Source: Stenotrophomonas sp. (lineage in GTDB: Bacteria > Pseudomonadota > Gammaproteobacteria > Xanthomonadales > Xanthomonadaceae). Taken from it: DNA of 17,840 nucleotides. The position numbers and the translations under genes were made by a program. Each line of letters starts with the position of its first letter. Positions within the stretch are counted from its first letter, which is position 1. The stretch spans positions 1-17,840 of the forward strand of contig QFOV01000039.1 in the NCBI GenBank assembly GCA_003248565.1, in the 5' to 3' direction. The notes under the pieces were generated by a model. It had not been told where the DNA came from, made no database searches, and worked only from the letters and a program-made list of their open reading frames with translations. This document shows positions 17,320 through 17,840 of the stretch, piece by piece.

Positions 17320-17732
17320 ATGAAACGGCCGTTCGACGTTGCACGTATCGACCATGTGGTGTTCCGGGTCCGCGACCTGGAGCGCAGCATTACGTTCTAT
17401 TCAACCGTGCTCGGCTGCGAGGTGGTGCGTCGACGCGACCATCTTGGCCTGGTGCATCTGCGTGCCGGTGCATCAGTCTGGATGGCAGCTTGGGTGCGCG
17501 CGGTGGCGTGGGTCCGGTTCCCGAGGCCCGCAATGTTGATCATCTGTGCCTGCGGGTCGAGCCTTTCGATGAGGCAGGCCTGGTTGCGTATCTGTCCCTG
17601 CACGGTGCAACGCCGTTGGCGGCAGCCGAGGTGAACTTCGGTGCTGAAGGTGATGGCCTGTCGCTGTATTTCAGAGACCCGGATGGCAACACCATTGAAT
17701 TGAAGGGGCCGGTTTCGGCGGCGGTCGGCTGA
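17320..17732 (+). pseudogene. VOC / glyoxalase-like gene with internal frameshift
   Basis: The 5' half reads MKRPFDVARIDHVVFRVRDLERSITFYSTVLGCEVVRRRDHLGLVHLRAGAS, a typical vicinal-oxygen-chelate (VOC/glyoxalase) N-terminus. Around 17472 the meaningful frame moves by one relative phase: from there ISLDGSLGARGGVG... NVDHLCLRVEPFDEAGLVAYL ... SLYFRDPDGNTIELKGP continues to TGA at 17730-17732. The metal-site residues expected of the family (His in IDHVV and DHLCL, Glu in IELKG) fall in two different frames, so the gene cannot make a whole protein as written. Homologues usually have about 4-5 more residues at this point, which suggests a small non-multiple-of-three deletion rather than one missing base, though a sequencing error is possible. 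GAGG (17311-17314) precedes the ATG at 17320; ATG 17317 is an alternative. Substrate unknown. Confidence 0.8.
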
Positions 17733-17741
17733 TGCACTGCG

Positions 17742-17772
17742 CCCTCCCTTGCACCGAAGGTGCAGGGGAGGG
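17742..17772. repeat. Palindromic intergenic repeat, diverged copy
   Basis: A 14-bp stem with one G-T pair, CCCTCCCTTGCACC (17742-17755) with GGTGCAGGGGAGGG (17759-17772), followed by TTGGGGAGGGG. The GGGAGGG-TTGGGG tail matches, in reverse orientation, the element at 13134. Downstream bases to 17840 show no gene. Confidence 0.6.
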
Positions 17773-17840
17773 TTGGGGAGGGGTGCTTTGAGCTGTTGAT
17801 CCGCAGGTTTCACGGAGTTCAGCTGCCGCGCCGATGGATT

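Overview
The window (17,840 bp, high GC) looks like chromosomal DNA of a Xanthomonadaceae gammaproteobacterium, most likely Stenotrophomonas or a close relative. Three things support this: a prfB-lysS pair with the classic RF2 frameshift site, a divergent yeiH/yeiE-like pair, and two identical 23-bp stem-loops that start with GTAG, the hallmark of SMAG repeats described in Stenotrophomonas maltophilia. The genus call is an inference. There are no tRNA, rRNA, CRISPR, transposase or phage genes.

Layout. 2-463 is the 3' end of a membrane fatty-acid desaturase. 534-1736 (minus) is an acyltransferase-3 membrane protein, divergent from a membrane-anchored LytTR regulator (1891-2796). A small exported protein of unknown function (2876-3658) and an orphan small cytoplasmic-type protein (3745-4128) follow, the latter in a lower-GC patch. 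4416-7304 encodes a large exported VIT / vWA / TPR-like / DUF2135 protein. Facing it are two minus-strand paralogues made of tandem PPC-like beta-sandwich repeats: one with a Sec signal peptide (7470-8816) and one lipoprotein (8926-10098), each followed by its own hairpin terminator.

The second half is mostly conserved core: prfB with in-frame TGA and +1 frameshift (10257-11382), lysS (11483-13003) with a strong terminator, a cluster of palindromic repeats (13076-13226), a YeiH-type transporter (13247-14305, minus), its divergent YeiE-type LysR regulator (14403-15308), an Uup-type ABC-F ATPase (15344-17233), and a VOC/glyoxalase-like gene broken by a frameshift (17320-17732).

Functional links. 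prfB and lysS serve translation, and uup is a ribosome-associated ABC-F protein. yeiH/yeiE form a transporter/regulator unit with a shared 97-bp control region. The most open-ended stretch is 4416-10098: three cell-envelope proteins (one large VIT/vWA/DUF2135 protein, one secreted and one lipidated PPC-repeat protein) with no recognised catalytic domain, suggesting an adhesion, scaffold or envelope-interaction role. No complete novel defence or metabolic system can be demonstrated here; this envelope cluster is the best candidate for something undescribed.
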